64,000 nucleotides of DNA from JAIBCC01 sp963763855 (GTDB taxonomy: Bacteria; Acidobacteriota; Blastocatellia; Pyrinomonadales; Pyrinomonadaceae), in contig CAVXPU010000010.1 in the NCBI GenBank assembly GCA_963763855.1, positions 25,432-89,431 on the forward strand. Reading direction: 5' to 3'. Positions 49,627 to 57,808 of this stretch are shown here, piece after piece. Both the position numbers and the translations under genes were made by a program. Positions within the stretch are counted from its first letter, which is position 1. Each line of letters starts with the position of its first letter. The notes under the pieces are model-generated. The model saw only the letters and a list, made by a program, of their open reading frames with translations. It did no database searches and had not been told where the DNA came from.

Positions 49627-49718
49627 GTTAAAATGTCAGAGAAAAAAATATTTTGAATAGTCACTCCCCAAACTAGGAAACTTCGTTTTATTGCGTCTCT
49701 TTAGGAAAGATAACCTCT

Positions 49719-50792
49719 ATGATGGGAATTTCATCACTTAGAAATTTAGTTACAGATTCGATGGCAATTGATATGGGGACTGCCAACACCATTATCGCCG
49801 TTAAAGGGCGTGATGTGGTTTTGGACGAACCAACCTTGGTCGCCGTTAATGAATTGACGGATGAAGTTGTAGCTTACGGACAAGAAGCCTTTGATATGCT
49901 CGGGCGTGAGGCTCGGGATGTAACTATAATTGCACCTTTGAGCGGAGGCGTAGTTGCGGATTTCGAAAGAACCAAGAAAATGTTGGCTCATTTTGTAAAA
50001 AAAGCGAAAACAGGCGGTTCTCAAGTTTCTCTCCAAGCTGTGATGAGCATGCTTTCAGATGTTACACATGTTGAGCAGCGTGCTTTGCTCCATGCGGCTG
50101 AAGAATCTCATATCGGCAAAGTAAATATGATGGAAGAAGGCATCGCAGCAGCCTTCGGGGCGGGAGTTAGCCCACGGGACAAACGTGCTTCTGCCGTGAT
50201 TGACATCGGTGCCAGCACAACAAATATCGCCATTATTGCCAAAGGAACTATTATTTCTTCTAAATCAGAAAGAATCGGCAGCAACGACATTAATTTAGCG
50301 ATGGCAACTCATGTTCGCCGTCATCGCGGTTTACAAATCGGCGATGAAACTACCGAAACCTTAAAAACGGGCTTTGCTCAAGCTACTGTTCCACAAGATT
50401 TAGCTAAAGTTGTCGTAATTCGTGGACGCGATGTGCAAACCGGAAGTCCGGGTGCTGTTGAAATGACTGCGGGTGAGCTTTATCCGGTTGTCGAAGCAAT
50501 TATTCGCCGAATAGCTAATTTGATAAAGGACGCTTTGACAGAACTTCGTCCGGAAGTTGCGGCAGACATTTTTGACAGAGGAATTATTTTAACCGGTGGC
50601 GGTGCTTTATTTACGGGCGTTGATCAATATTTACGCGATATCGTTAATCTCCCCGTGTTGCTCTCAGATGAACCTCGATACGCAACAGTTCGCGGACTTT
50701 TGAAAATGTTTGACGAACCTGAACTTCTCGAAAAAGTTACCCGCAATGAACTTTCGCTCCTACAAAATGCGGAGATTCCTTTTGAAGCCTAG
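49719..50792 (+). CDS. mreB: MreB-like rod-shape actin homologue
   Basis: This 357-residue actin-fold protein has the phosphate-1 motif MAIDMGTANTIIAVKG, the phosphate-2 motif SAVIDIGASTTNIAII and the adenosine motif GIILTGGGALFTGVDQYL. MreB polymerises under the membrane and guides cell-wall synthesis. mreC, mreD and pbp2 do not follow, so it is solitary here and may be a second paralogue. The C-terminal 20 residues are not conserved. A repeat cluster begins within 85 bases after the stop. Confidence 0.85.
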   Translation: MMGISSLRNLVTDSMAIDMGTANTIIAVKGRDVVLDEPTLVAVNELTDEVVAYGQEAFDMLGREARDVTIIAPLSGGVVADFERTKKMLAHFVKKAKTGGSQVSLQAVMSMLSDVTHVEQRALLHAAEESHIGKVNMMEEGIAAAFGAGVSPRDKRASAVIDIGASTTNIAIIAKGTIISSKSERIGSNDINLAMATHVRRHRGLQIGDETTETLKTGFAQATVPQDLAKVVVIRGRDVQTGSPGAVEMTAGELYPVVEAIIRRIANLIKDALTELRPEVAADIFDRGIILTGGGALFTGVDQYLRDIVNLPVLLSDEPRYATVRGLLKMFDEPELLEKVTRNELSLLQNAEIPFEA

Positions 50793-50876
50793 AAAGGTGA
50801 AATGTAGAAAAAGTGAAAAAGTTTTGAGGCTGTCTGAAAAGTCCTTAAATTCGCTGAAAGCGAAAAAGATAATAGC

Positions 50877-51034
50877 CTGGGGTAAAGCAAAGCGACACCC
50901 CAGGTTGCTTTAAAATTACAATCCGACTCTGAATGAGTCGAACACAAATTATTGGTTGTTCGACTCCTTCAGAGTCGAAATTTTATTTTTGACGACCTAG
51001 GGTGTCCCTCATTATCATTCGCTTTACCCCTAGG
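50877..51034. repeat. Cluster of three hairpin repeats before the IS110 element
   Basis: In the 50793-51256 gap there is first a hairpin CCTGGGGT...ACACCCCAGG (50877-50904). Next comes a pair CGACTC-TGAAT-GAGTCG and TTCGACTC-CTTCA-GAGTCGAA (50922-50979). The third is a related copy of the first in inverted orientation (50996-51034, CCTAGGGTGTCCC to CGCTTTACCCCTAGG). They are REP-like and may be the target context of the IS110 element. Confidence 0.75.
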
Positions 51035-51079
51035 CTTGTATCTTGATAATCAACCCCTTTAGCAATTATCTTGGACGCT

Positions 51080-51240
51080 GGATAATTGTTTGGAAAAGAT
51101 GAGTCTGTGACACCCCTGAGACGAGCGAGTCTGGTAAGGAGACGAGACCTCTTTTCCGTTTCCACTGTTCCTTTTGAGGTCGGACAGTATCTTAAGACGA
51201 AAGAGTCTGCATATGACAAGGTTGACCGTGGGAACATGTT
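51080..51240 (+). ncRNA. Candidate IS110 bridge RNA
   Basis: The non-coding region before the transposase shows two similar stem modules: AGACGAGCGAGTCTG at 51119-51133 and AGACGAAAGAGTCTG at 51195-51209, each able to form AGAC/GTCT hairpins. A longer stem GACCTC...GAGGTC at 51145-51180 lies between them. In IS110/IS621 a structured RNA from this position binds target and donor DNA through two loops. The assignment here is inference from position and stem pattern. Confidence 0.45.
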
Positions 51241-51256
51241 TTAAGGAGTTAATTGT

Positions 51257-52216
51257 ATGTCAAAAAGTATTTTAGGGATTGATGTTTCCAAACGAAAGCT
51301 GGACGTAGCTTTAATTATTAACGACAGCACACTAACCAAAACATTCGATAATTCTCCAAAAGGCTGCATGTTCCTTGCCGCCTGGCTGAAGTCTTTGCAT
51401 CTGGAAACGGTTCACGTCTGTCTTGAATCGACCGGAGTTTACGGTGATCTGGTCGCTCAAATTATGCACGAATCAGGTCATCTTGTGGCAGTTGTCAATC
51501 CGCTGCGGATTAAGGCTTATGCGGCTTCCACCTTGCGTCGCAACAAAACCGATCAGGCGGATGCCCGCGTCATCGCCGACTTTTGTTTGACTCAACAACC
51601 CGAACAATGGTTTCCGCCATCAGCCGAAATGGTGAAGATTCAAGCACTTTCGCGTCGGATCGAGGCTCTCGAAGAAATGCTTCAAGCAGAACGAAACCGC
51701 CTTGATGTTTCGCCCAAAGACACCAAACCGAGCATCAAACGAATCATCAAAACTCTCGAAAAAGAGATTCAGGATTTGGAAAAACAAATCAAAGAACATA
51801 TCAATCAAGACCCGCAACTGAAGAATCAGAGCGACTTATTGAAAACCATTCCGGGAATCGGCGAGAAAACTTCAAACCTTCTTCTCGGCGAAGTCGAATT
51901 CAAACGCTTTACCTCCGCCCGCGATGTTGCCGCCTTCGCCGGAGTTACTCCAAAGCAACGCCAATCCGGCACCAGTTTGAATTTCACCAGACTTTCAAAA
52001 ATGGGTAATTCGCGTCTCAGAAAAGGTCTCTACTTTCCGGCGATCGTCGCCGGTCAGCATAACCAAATTATCAAAGCCTTCGCCAAACGGCTGGAAAATA
52101 ACGGGAAATCAAAGATGCAAATCGTCTGTGCCTCAATCAGAAAACTGCTGCACATCGCCTTTGGTGTCTTAAAAAGCCAAACCCCGTTTAATCCGAGTTT
52201 GGCTTTTCATGGTTGA
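51257..52216 (+). CDS. IS110-family transposase (DEDD/Tnp_20)
   Basis: This 319-residue transposase has a RuvC-like DEDD domain with D9 (LGIDVSKRKLDVAL), E57 (VCLESTGVYG), D99 and D102 (NKTDQADARVIADF). A coiled coil (about 130-190) is followed by the Transposase_20 domain, with the HhH-like LLKTIPGIGEKTSNLLL and the serine recombinase-like S237 in KQRQSGTS. Together the two domains cut and join DNA under bridge-RNA guidance in this family. The ORF is full length with a good GGAG ribosome site, so the element may be active. Confidence 0.93.
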   Translation: MSKSILGIDVSKRKLDVALIINDSTLTKTFDNSPKGCMFLAAWLKSLHLETVHVCLESTGVYGDLVAQIMHESGHLVAVVNPLRIKAYAASTLRRNKTDQADARVIADFCLTQQPEQWFPPSAEMVKIQALSRRIEALEEMLQAERNRLDVSPKDTKPSIKRIIKTLEKEIQDLEKQIKEHINQDPQLKNQSDLLKTIPGIGEKTSNLLLGEVEFKRFTSARDVAAFAGVTPKQRQSGTSLNFTRLSKMGNSRLRKGLYFPAIVAGQHNQIIKAFAKRLENNGKSKMQIVCASIRKLLHIAFGVLKSQTPFNPSLAFHG

Positions 52217-52273
52217 TTTTCAAGCCAGTATCTAAATTCAAGACATCGCTACGCGATTGAAATCATTTATAAT

Positions 52274-52687
52274 TTAGTTTCTTTCAACATAATTTTTGAA
52301 ATTATTCAAAATCGATTGCCAGCCGCCTTTTTGCATTTCGATTGGATTTTCATTTTCGGGATCAAAGGTCACGATTACCTCCGTTTGATCGCCCAAACCA
52401 TTAAATTTCACCGTTGCAACGCGTCCGCCGAATTCGTAGGTAAATTCTTTGCCGTCAACTATTTCCGTGTAATAGGCTTCAAAATCAAAGCCGAAACTCC
52501 CGTCGCGGGCTTCCATTCGGGCACAATATCTTCCGCCGATTTTCATGTCGTTTTCCGCAGAAGGACAATGCCAACTCGGGTCAGCGAAGTTCCAATTTAC
52601 GATGTGTTTTGGGTTCGTGTAATAATCCCAAACCTTGTTTTTATAGGCGTTTACCGCTGCGAGAACCGTAATTTTATTTTCGTTCAT
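52274..52687 (-). CDS. SRPBCC/AHSA1-like protein
   Basis: This 137-residue START-like protein has the family opening KITVLAAVNAYKNKVWDYYTNPKHIVNWNF (quoted in two parts: KITVLAAVNAYKNKVW and HIVNWNFADP). The closing helix is GGWQSILNNFKNYV. AHSA1-like proteins form a ligand pocket, and the ligand is unknown here. It starts the right-hand island of small genes on the minus strand, just beyond the IS110 element. Confidence 0.82.
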   Translation of the reverse strand: MNENKITVLAAVNAYKNKVWDYYTNPKHIVNWNFADPSWHCPSAENDMKIGGRYCARMEARDGSFGFDFEAYYTEIVDGKEFTYEFGGRVATVKFNGLGDQTEVIVTFDPENENPIEMQKGGWQSILNNFKNYVERN

Positions 52688-52695
52688 ATTTACCC

Positions 52696-52933
52696 CTATT
52701 TCAGTTCCGAGATAATCAACTTTGTTTGTTTAAACGTATTCATCATTGCCTTTCCGCTAACTGCCGGATCATAGCTGTGAATTTGGATCAGAGCCGTCGC
52801 CATTTTTTGGCATATTGGTAAATAGACGGTAATCTTTCAATTTACCACCCTTGAAAATTGACAGGTAATACTTAACTACCGCTTTCGCATCTTTTTCTAC
52901 CCAAAGACAAGGCGTTATTTTTTGCATAGTCAT
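52696..52933 (-). pseudogene. Remnant of a PhnB-like VOC gene (internal deletion and frameshift)
   Basis: The 5' part reads TMQKITPCLWVEKDAKAVV and continues for about 45 residues like the PhnB-type VOC family, then stops early. In another frame the 3' part reads DPAVSGKAMMNTFKQTKL and ends in TAG at 52696. That is the same ending type as the intact PhnB-like protein at 62499 (DPEKSPRVVQAFMKMKKF). The middle 70 residues or so are missing. Confidence 0.7.
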
Positions 52934-52990
52934 TTTCCTGTTTGTTGATTTGCTTACTAAATTATCTAAGTTTGTCGCATACAAAAACTT

Positions 52991-53383
52991 TTATTTCAAT
53001 CGTTCAAGTTTTCCTTTTCGTTTGACGATATTTTTGTAATCCCATTGAATTTCTCTCGATTTTTTCAGCCAGCGTTTAAGGTCTTTAGTATTAATCTGAT
53101 CAACTGAAGTGTAAAAAATCGAGGCATCTTTAAACTTTTTACCGACAACATTTAACGCATTTTCCTCAAAATCAGCACCGCTCCAAAACATCAAACGCAA
53201 GCCTGCTTTTTGCTTGCTGTAGCCGACAATCGGATTTCCATCCAAAAACCAAACTGGATGTGTGTGCCAGATCTTATTTTCGGCTTGCGGCAAAGTGTCG
53301 GTAATCGTTGTCGCCAGCAGATCGCAAATTTCTTTGTCGGCGGGCGATTGTTTGTCGTTGTAGTTTTGAATGTCGATATTCAT
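52991..53383 (-). CDS. DUF1801 domain protein
   Basis: This 130-residue protein matches the DUF1801 pattern: an N-terminal helix, then KIWHTHPVWFLDGNPIVGYS, LRLMFWSGADF and a basic C-terminus (KKSREIQWDYKNIVKRKGKL). The fold is related to YdhG/frataxin-like proteins and its role is not known. It lies in the minus-strand island of small stress-type proteins. Confidence 0.78.
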   Translation of the reverse strand: MNIDIQNYNDKQSPADKEICDLLATTITDTLPQAENKIWHTHPVWFLDGNPIVGYSKQKAGLRLMFWSGADFEENALNVVGKKFKDASIFYTSVDQINTKDLKRWLKKSREIQWDYKNIVKRKGKLERLK

Positions 53384-53389
53384 TATTTT

Positions 53390-53833
53390 TCAGGTCATTA
53401 TGGCAAGTTCAGCTTCAAGTCTGTCAAAATTCTCTTCATTTTTATCAACCACGAACGGCTTCAACTTTCCGCATTCTTCCGCCGTATCAAAAATCATTCT
53501 AAACACGATTTTCGTTGACTCCGGCGAAATTTCTTCAAAAGCCGCAACTACCTGAAAAAGCGGCTTTGAATGGCGTTTCCAGGCGATGAGCGTCGGTTTT
53601 TCGATACGCGTAAACTCAACTTCATTGTTATAATTTCCGCCTTCGGGACCGTGCATTACGAAGATCCATTTTCCGCCAACACGAAGATCAAACTCGTGAA
53701 ATGTGTTTGTAAAACCAATCGGTCCCCACCAGTTTTTCAGGTGATTCGGATCAGTCCAGGCTCGGTAAACTCGCTCGATCGGTGAGTTTACAATTCTCGA
53801 ACTTACGATTTCGCATTCAGGGGTTGTGTTCAT
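53390..53833 (-). CDS. SRPBCC/AHSA1-like protein
   Basis: This 147-residue START-like protein has VNSPIERVYRAWTDPNHLKN, then WWGPIGFTNTFHEFDLRVGG, and FDTAEECGKL. All are typical of AHSA1 proteins. ATG 53833 is preferred over a TTG at 53839. The TTG would overlap the RibD-like gene stop by four bases, so the two genes abut. Function and ligand are unknown. Confidence 0.85.
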   Translation of the reverse strand: MNTTPECEIVSSRIVNSPIERVYRAWTDPNHLKNWWGPIGFTNTFHEFDLRVGGKWIFVMHGPEGGNYNNEVEFTRIEKPTLIAWKRHSKPLFQVVAAFEEISPESTKIVFRMIFDTAEECGKLKPFVVDKNEENFDRLEAELAIMT

Positions 53834-53835
53834 AA

Positions 53836-54390
53836 TCAATCATTTTTTGTCGGTTCATAGTAAAGAATGACTGCACCGCCATTAAAGGTTTTAGTCTTTA
53901 TTAGTTTCAAAATAGTCCTGTCGTTTATATTTTCAAATAATGGCAAACCGCTTCCAACAACAACAGGGTGAACACAAAGTTGGTATTCATCAATCAAATT
54001 AAGTTTCATTAGTTGTATAATCAAACCCCTACTTCCAACAAAAATGTCATTACCTGATTGTTGTTTGAGTTCTAAAACAACTTCTTCAAGAGTTTTGTTT
54101 GCTAGCTTTGCACTTTCCCAATCTGTGTCTTTTAAGTTATGTGAAAAAACAATTTTTGGAACTTTGTCTATTGCCATTGCAAAGTCGTCCATTGATTTTT
54201 CACCTGAAGGATTTTTTATCAGAGTTTGCCAGAATTGCATAAGTTGGTAAGTTATTCTGCCATATAGAATTACGTCTGCATTATTTAGCAATTCCGCATA
54301 GTGACTATGAATTTCTTCATCTGCGATACCTGCTGTATGGTCGCAAAATCCATCAATTGTCATGTTGATTGCTGCAATTACTTTTCTCAT
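53836..54390 (-). CDS. RibD C-terminal / dihydrofolate-reductase-like protein
   Basis: This 184-residue protein has RKVIAAINMTIDGFCDH, then LLNNADVILYGRITYQLMQ, KIVFSHNLKDTDW, and GSRGLIIQLMKLNLIDEYQLC. These are the steps of the RibD C-terminal (DHFR-like) fold that binds NADPH. Many members in small-gene islands have unknown substrates. It is next to the AHSA1 gene (3 bases). Confidence 0.85.
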   Translation of the reverse strand: MRKVIAAINMTIDGFCDHTAGIADEEIHSHYAELLNNADVILYGRITYQLMQFWQTLIKNPSGEKSMDDFAMAIDKVPKIVFSHNLKDTDWESAKLANKTLEEVVLELKQQSGNDIFVGSRGLIIQLMKLNLIDEYQLCVHPVVVGSGLPLFENINDRTILKLIKTKTFNGGAVILYYEPTKND

Positions 54391-54397
54391 AACGTGT

Positions 54398-54763
54398 TTA
54401 CCATTCCTGAATAACTACGCCCAATTGCTTATGATCCATCAACGCGAATTCCTTCGCTCCCCACGGACGAAGCGTAATTTTCGGCAGATTCGGATGAAGG
54501 AATTCCGGATGAGATTTAGAAACTTTCGCAAAAACTTCCTCAATATTTTTTGTGACCAATCTAAATTCCGGGTTGTGTTCCTTGGCGAGTTCTGCATTTT
54601 GGAAAAGATTGATGCGTAAACCGTCTTTTTCCAAAACACAAAAAGGACTACGTGAGTTTCGCTCATCGTGCCCAACAGCGAAGTCTAAACAATCGACAAA
54701 AAATTTCACGCCATCGTTAATATCGACATAAAAAATATTTGGCACAAGTTTTTCAAAAGTCAT
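54398..54763 (-). CDS. VOC (glyoxalase/bleomycin-resistance-like) protein
   Basis: This 121-residue VOC domain has the opening NIFYVDINDGVKFFVDCLDF and the closing ITLRPWGAKEFALMDHKQLGVVIQEW (quoted in parts). The metal ligands His and Glu near the ends may be partly absent, so catalytic activity is uncertain. It abuts the SRPBCC gene (TAG followed by ATG), which suggests coupling. Confidence 0.82.
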   Translation of the reverse strand: MTFEKLVPNIFYVDINDGVKFFVDCLDFAVGHDERNSRSPFCVLEKDGLRINLFQNAELAKEHNPEFRLVTKNIEEVFAKVSKSHPEFLHPNLPKITLRPWGAKEFALMDHKQLGVVIQEW

Positions 54764-55309
54764 CTATTGCTTCTCCAAAATCGATTTCAAATTCCCTAAA
54801 CCTTCGTCAAAATCCTTGCCGACCTCTTTATCCATATCCATTACGAGCATCATCAGATTCATCGGTTTTGCGAATGATCCTGTCATGCCCCATTTTACTT
54901 TGGTTTGCGTGGGTGAAATTTCGTCAAACATCATGTAACCTTGATTGGTTGATTCAAACGGCACTTTGAAACGGATTTCGGTATTGATTTCGTTGTTCGT
55001 AAGTTTTTTAATTTCCTGCTCACCAACGCCAACGTCTTCCATTTTGCTGTCCCAAGCCGAAACGAAGCCAACTTCGCCGTCGGTGCCTTTGTAATTCATC
55101 TTGATCGCCGGATCTTTTTTGACCCACGGACCCCAATCGTTTTGATTTTTGAGCATTTTCGCATACGCGAGAACGTCCGCACGAGGTTTGTTAATTGTAA
55201 CTTCGCGTTCGACATTATAATCGGTTGGAGTTGTAAAAACCAAAACCGCCAAAATGATAACGCCCAGCAAAATCAAGCCACCTAAAATCCCAAGTATTTT
55301 CTTTATCAT
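54764..55309 (-). CDS. Membrane-anchored SRPBCC protein
   Basis: This 181-residue protein has an N-terminal membrane helix (ILGILGGLILLGVIILAVLV, residues 4-23). A SRPBCC/polyketide-cyclase-like domain follows, with VEREVTINKPRADVLAYAK, then WGPWVKKDPAIKMNYKGTDG and KVKWGMTGSF. The domain probably faces the periplasm. The ligand is not known. It is the first of a small group before a repeat-rich gap of 150 bases. Confidence 0.82.
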   Translation of the reverse strand: MIKKILGILGGLILLGVIILAVLVFTTPTDYNVEREVTINKPRADVLAYAKMLKNQNDWGPWVKKDPAIKMNYKGTDGEVGFVSAWDSKMEDVGVGEQEIKKLTNNEINTEIRFKVPFESTNQGYMMFDEISPTQTKVKWGMTGSFAKPMNLMMLVMDMDKEVGKDFDEGLGNLKSILEKQ

Positions 55310-55359
55310 ATTTTTTCTCCTAACTAAATTTTCAATCTAAATATTTCGAAAGCGGTTTT

Positions 55360-55458
55360 TACCACAGATAAACACAGATTTCGGAAGATAAATCTAGGAT
55401 GAAAACTTCATCCAAACATCTTCTTCCATCCTGTTTTTATCGGTGTTCATCTGTGGTA
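55360..55458. repeat. CACAGATAAACACAGAT-type inverted repeat
   Basis: TACCACAGATAAACACAGAT faces GGTGTTCATCTGTGGTA. Inside lies a second stem from AGGATG to CATCCT. It is the same word family as at 30508-30632. It fills the gap between the propeller gene and the SRPBCC gene. Confidence 0.75.
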
Positions 55459-55465
55459 AATGTTT

Positions 55466-57157
55466 TCAGTTCTTTGGTTTTTGAATCGAATTATGAATCC
55501 GATTCAATTCCAACAATGCCGCCGAGCCATACCAAAGCCGCATTTCGAATTCGAAAACTCCTGCTTTCACCGCCGGATCGGTTTCAACCAAAGCCTTTGC
55601 CTTATCCAGCGTATCAACATCAAAAACGTAGATTCCGCGAATGTCGTTGTCGTCGAAAAAGGGACCAGCCACGATCAATTTGCCTGATTCTGCGAGCCGA
55701 CCGATGTTTTCCATGTGTCCGGCGATGTATTTATCCCGTTCGGCTTTTTCGTATTTCGCCTTTCCGCGAATTAAATTAACGAAAACATACGTCTTCATCC
55801 CGCGTTCGTCGGCTCCGAGCTTTTTCGCTAAAGCCTCATCATAGTTGGACTTAGATGGTTCGCCGTAATAATAAACCCGTGCAATCTTGCCACCAACAAA
55901 TTCATAAACCGCAAAACTATCGTTTGATTGTTTACCTTTCGCAGTTTCCCAACTCGCGGTTTCCGTCATCGTGACGCGGCTGCCGTTTTGATTGACGTTT
56001 GTAATTTTGTATTTACAAGTTGGGCAACTTTTGAAATAACCTTCCATGAATTTTCGAAGCGACATTTTATCAGCCGTTTCGGTCGTCAGCTTGTCGCCCG
56101 CGAGGGTAAACCATTTCACATTATCAGTTGCGAGATTCATCATCGCGTCAATATTTCGAGTATTAAACGCTTCGATAAATTTTTTCGTCGCTTCTAATTC
56201 ATTCATTTTGGCAACGCTTTGCGGTTTATACTCCACAAAAACCGGCGATTGCTGATACTTAAAATCCTTCAAATCGGTCAATTTTTTGACTTCCTTGGTT
56301 TTCCAATTCATCAAATGGATACCAATCTCTACCGCGTCGTTTTCATACATATCGATCGCCAGTGAATTGCCATCCGGCGACCAATCGTGCCAGCTTTCGC
56401 TCAATTTATTATCGGTCAATTTCCATTGTTTTTTGCCATCAGGCGTAACCGCATAAAGTGAACTTTTGCCCTTTTGCACCGATTGATAACTGATAAAATT
56501 GTGTTTTTTGACCCAACGCGGCGGTCCGGCGTGATAATTATGCCACTCGGAAGTCTTGTCGTCTTTCGGATAAGTGGTTAAACGTCTGCGGTTTGAGCCA
56601 TCGGCATCCATAATCCAGAGGTCTTCATATTCCTCGCGATTCGTGCGTTGTTTTTTGTAAACGTAAATAATATGCTTGCCGCCGGGCGAAAAACTCGGAT
56701 CGCGGAAAGCCGCTTCTTTCTCGTCGGTTAGCTGCCGATATTTTCCCGTTTTCAAATCGATGATAAAAAGCTGATACCTTGTTTCGTTGCCGATTCTGCC
56801 CGATACAACCATCTCCGAGCCGTTATTCCGCGTTCCCATCCACGAATCTTCAAGCCGTAAATCACTGAGTTTCTTGACGTTATTGCCCATCGCGTCCATT
56901 TCATACAACGCGTAACAACGCTTACAAGCATCTCGATCGCTGACGAAAAACAGACGACCTTTATACGCGTAATATGTCCACGCGACGTCTTTGTGGTTCG
57001 TGATATTTCGCTTATCCGAACCGTCAACGTTCATCGAATAAACTTCATAATCGTCGTTCTTCGAATCTTTAGCAACGTTGTAAACAATTCGATATTGTCC
57101 GAAAACACTCGGCAGAGTAAGTAAAATTAAAAATGTTGTAAATAAATATTTTTTCAT
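55466..57157 (-). CDS. Three-domain fusion: TolB-like propeller, SnoaL-like and YCII domains
   Basis: This 563-residue exported protein has a signal peptide (KKYLFTTFLILLTLPSVFGQ). A six-blade-like PD40 propeller (about 20-310, repeats DGSNRRRLT, SPGGKHIIYV, SPDGNSLAI) is followed by a SnoaL/NTF2-like domain (about 318-435, ATKKFIEAFNTRNIDAM) and a YCII domain (about 450-550, ERDKYIAGHMENIGRLAESG). YCII proteins are normally small and free. The SnoaL and YCII parts could be ligand-binding or catalytic. ATG 57157 is preferred over the upstream in-frame start. It begins four bases after the DUF4287/5655 gene, so co-transcription is likely. Confidence 0.8.
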   Translation of the reverse strand: MKKYLFTTFLILLTLPSVFGQYRIVYNVAKDSKNDDYEVYSMNVDGSDKRNITNHKDVAWTYYAYKGRLFFVSDRDACKRCYALYEMDAMGNNVKKLSDLRLEDSWMGTRNNGSEMVVSGRIGNETRYQLFIIDLKTGKYRQLTDEKEAAFRDPSFSPGGKHIIYVYKKQRTNREEYEDLWIMDADGSNRRRLTTYPKDDKTSEWHNYHAGPPRWVKKHNFISYQSVQKGKSSLYAVTPDGKKQWKLTDNKLSESWHDWSPDGNSLAIDMYENDAVEIGIHLMNWKTKEVKKLTDLKDFKYQQSPVFVEYKPQSVAKMNELEATKKFIEAFNTRNIDAMMNLATDNVKWFTLAGDKLTTETADKMSLRKFMEGYFKSCPTCKYKITNVNQNGSRVTMTETASWETAKGKQSNDSFAVYEFVGGKIARVYYYGEPSKSNYDEALAKKLGADERGMKTYVFVNLIRGKAKYEKAERDKYIAGHMENIGRLAESGKLIVAGPFFDDNDIRGIYVFDVDTLDKAKALVETDPAVKAGVFEFEMRLWYGSAALLELNRIHNSIQKPKN

Positions 57158-57161
57158 ATTT

Positions 57162-57734
57162 TTAATGAGCACGATCATAGGAATCCTGCAAAAGTTGGAC
57201 TAAGTCGCCGTTAAGCTGGCTCGTTTCAGTCAAAACAAACTGATGCGAAATACGCGGCATCGGACCCGTAAGTTTCGATTTTGTAATGGTTTCGTCGAAA
57301 GGTCGGTCACCCAAATCAAACCCGACGCGAAGTTCCTGCTTTTTGATATTTATCGCCGCAAACTCGCGATTTTCCAGAATTGAAACATAAGTTTTCTTCG
57401 GCAAAAACGACGAATCGGAAAAATGCTTTTTGGTAAAATCCAAAAAAGCCTCAAAAAGCTGACGCATCTCCTCGGCTTTGGCAAACTGATTGTCTAAAAG
57501 TTCGCTCGTGTCGCCATAGACTGGCTTTCCGCCGTTAAAATAAATTCCCGCCAAAAGCGAAGCATTCATATGTCCAAAACCGTGTTCGCTTTTTAGCAAA
57601 TTGATTACGTCATTTCGTTTTTGACTACTGAAAGACTTAATATCGTCCAGCCAGCCGTCCAAATCCTTGCCGCTCGTTGATTTCAAATCGCCGATAAATT
57701 CTTTTTCTATTTCACCTGATGTTTTTGCTGCCAT
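57162..57734 (-). CDS. DUF4287-DUF5655 two-domain protein
   Basis: This 190-residue cytoplasmic protein has an N-terminal DUF4287-like helical domain (NVINLLKSEHGFGHMNASLLAG area near 40-65). The C-terminal DUF5655 domain (about 85-185) has KKTYVSILENREFAAINIKK, GFDLGDRPF and ISHQFVLTETSQLNGDL. Both domains often occur together in genomes rich in VOC and AHSA1 genes. The function is not established. Confidence 0.78.
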   Translation of the reverse strand: MAAKTSGEIEKEFIGDLKSTSGKDLDGWLDDIKSFSSQKRNDVINLLKSEHGFGHMNASLLAGIYFNGGKPVYGDTSELLDNQFAKAEEMRQLFEAFLDFTKKHFSDSSFLPKKTYVSILENREFAAINIKKQELRVGFDLGDRPFDETITKSKLTGPMPRISHQFVLTETSQLNGDLVQLLQDSYDRAH

Positions 57735-57808
57735 AAAATTCTCCTTTTTTTAGGTCTTGAGGCTCAATATTAATCGGCAAATTTGTTTTTGTATTGGAAA
57801 AAACTTAC

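Larger units (their letters stand above)
51035..52260 (+). mobile_element. IS110-family insertion sequence (boundaries approximate)
   Basis: One transposase gene (51257-52216) lies behind about 220 bases of structured non-coding sequence, with only a short stretch after it. This is the IS110 group layout. IS110 elements have no clear terminal inverted repeats, so the exact ends are inferred: the left end is placed just after the last hairpin repeat and the right end before the next gene. The element is intact by its ORF. Confidence 0.7.
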
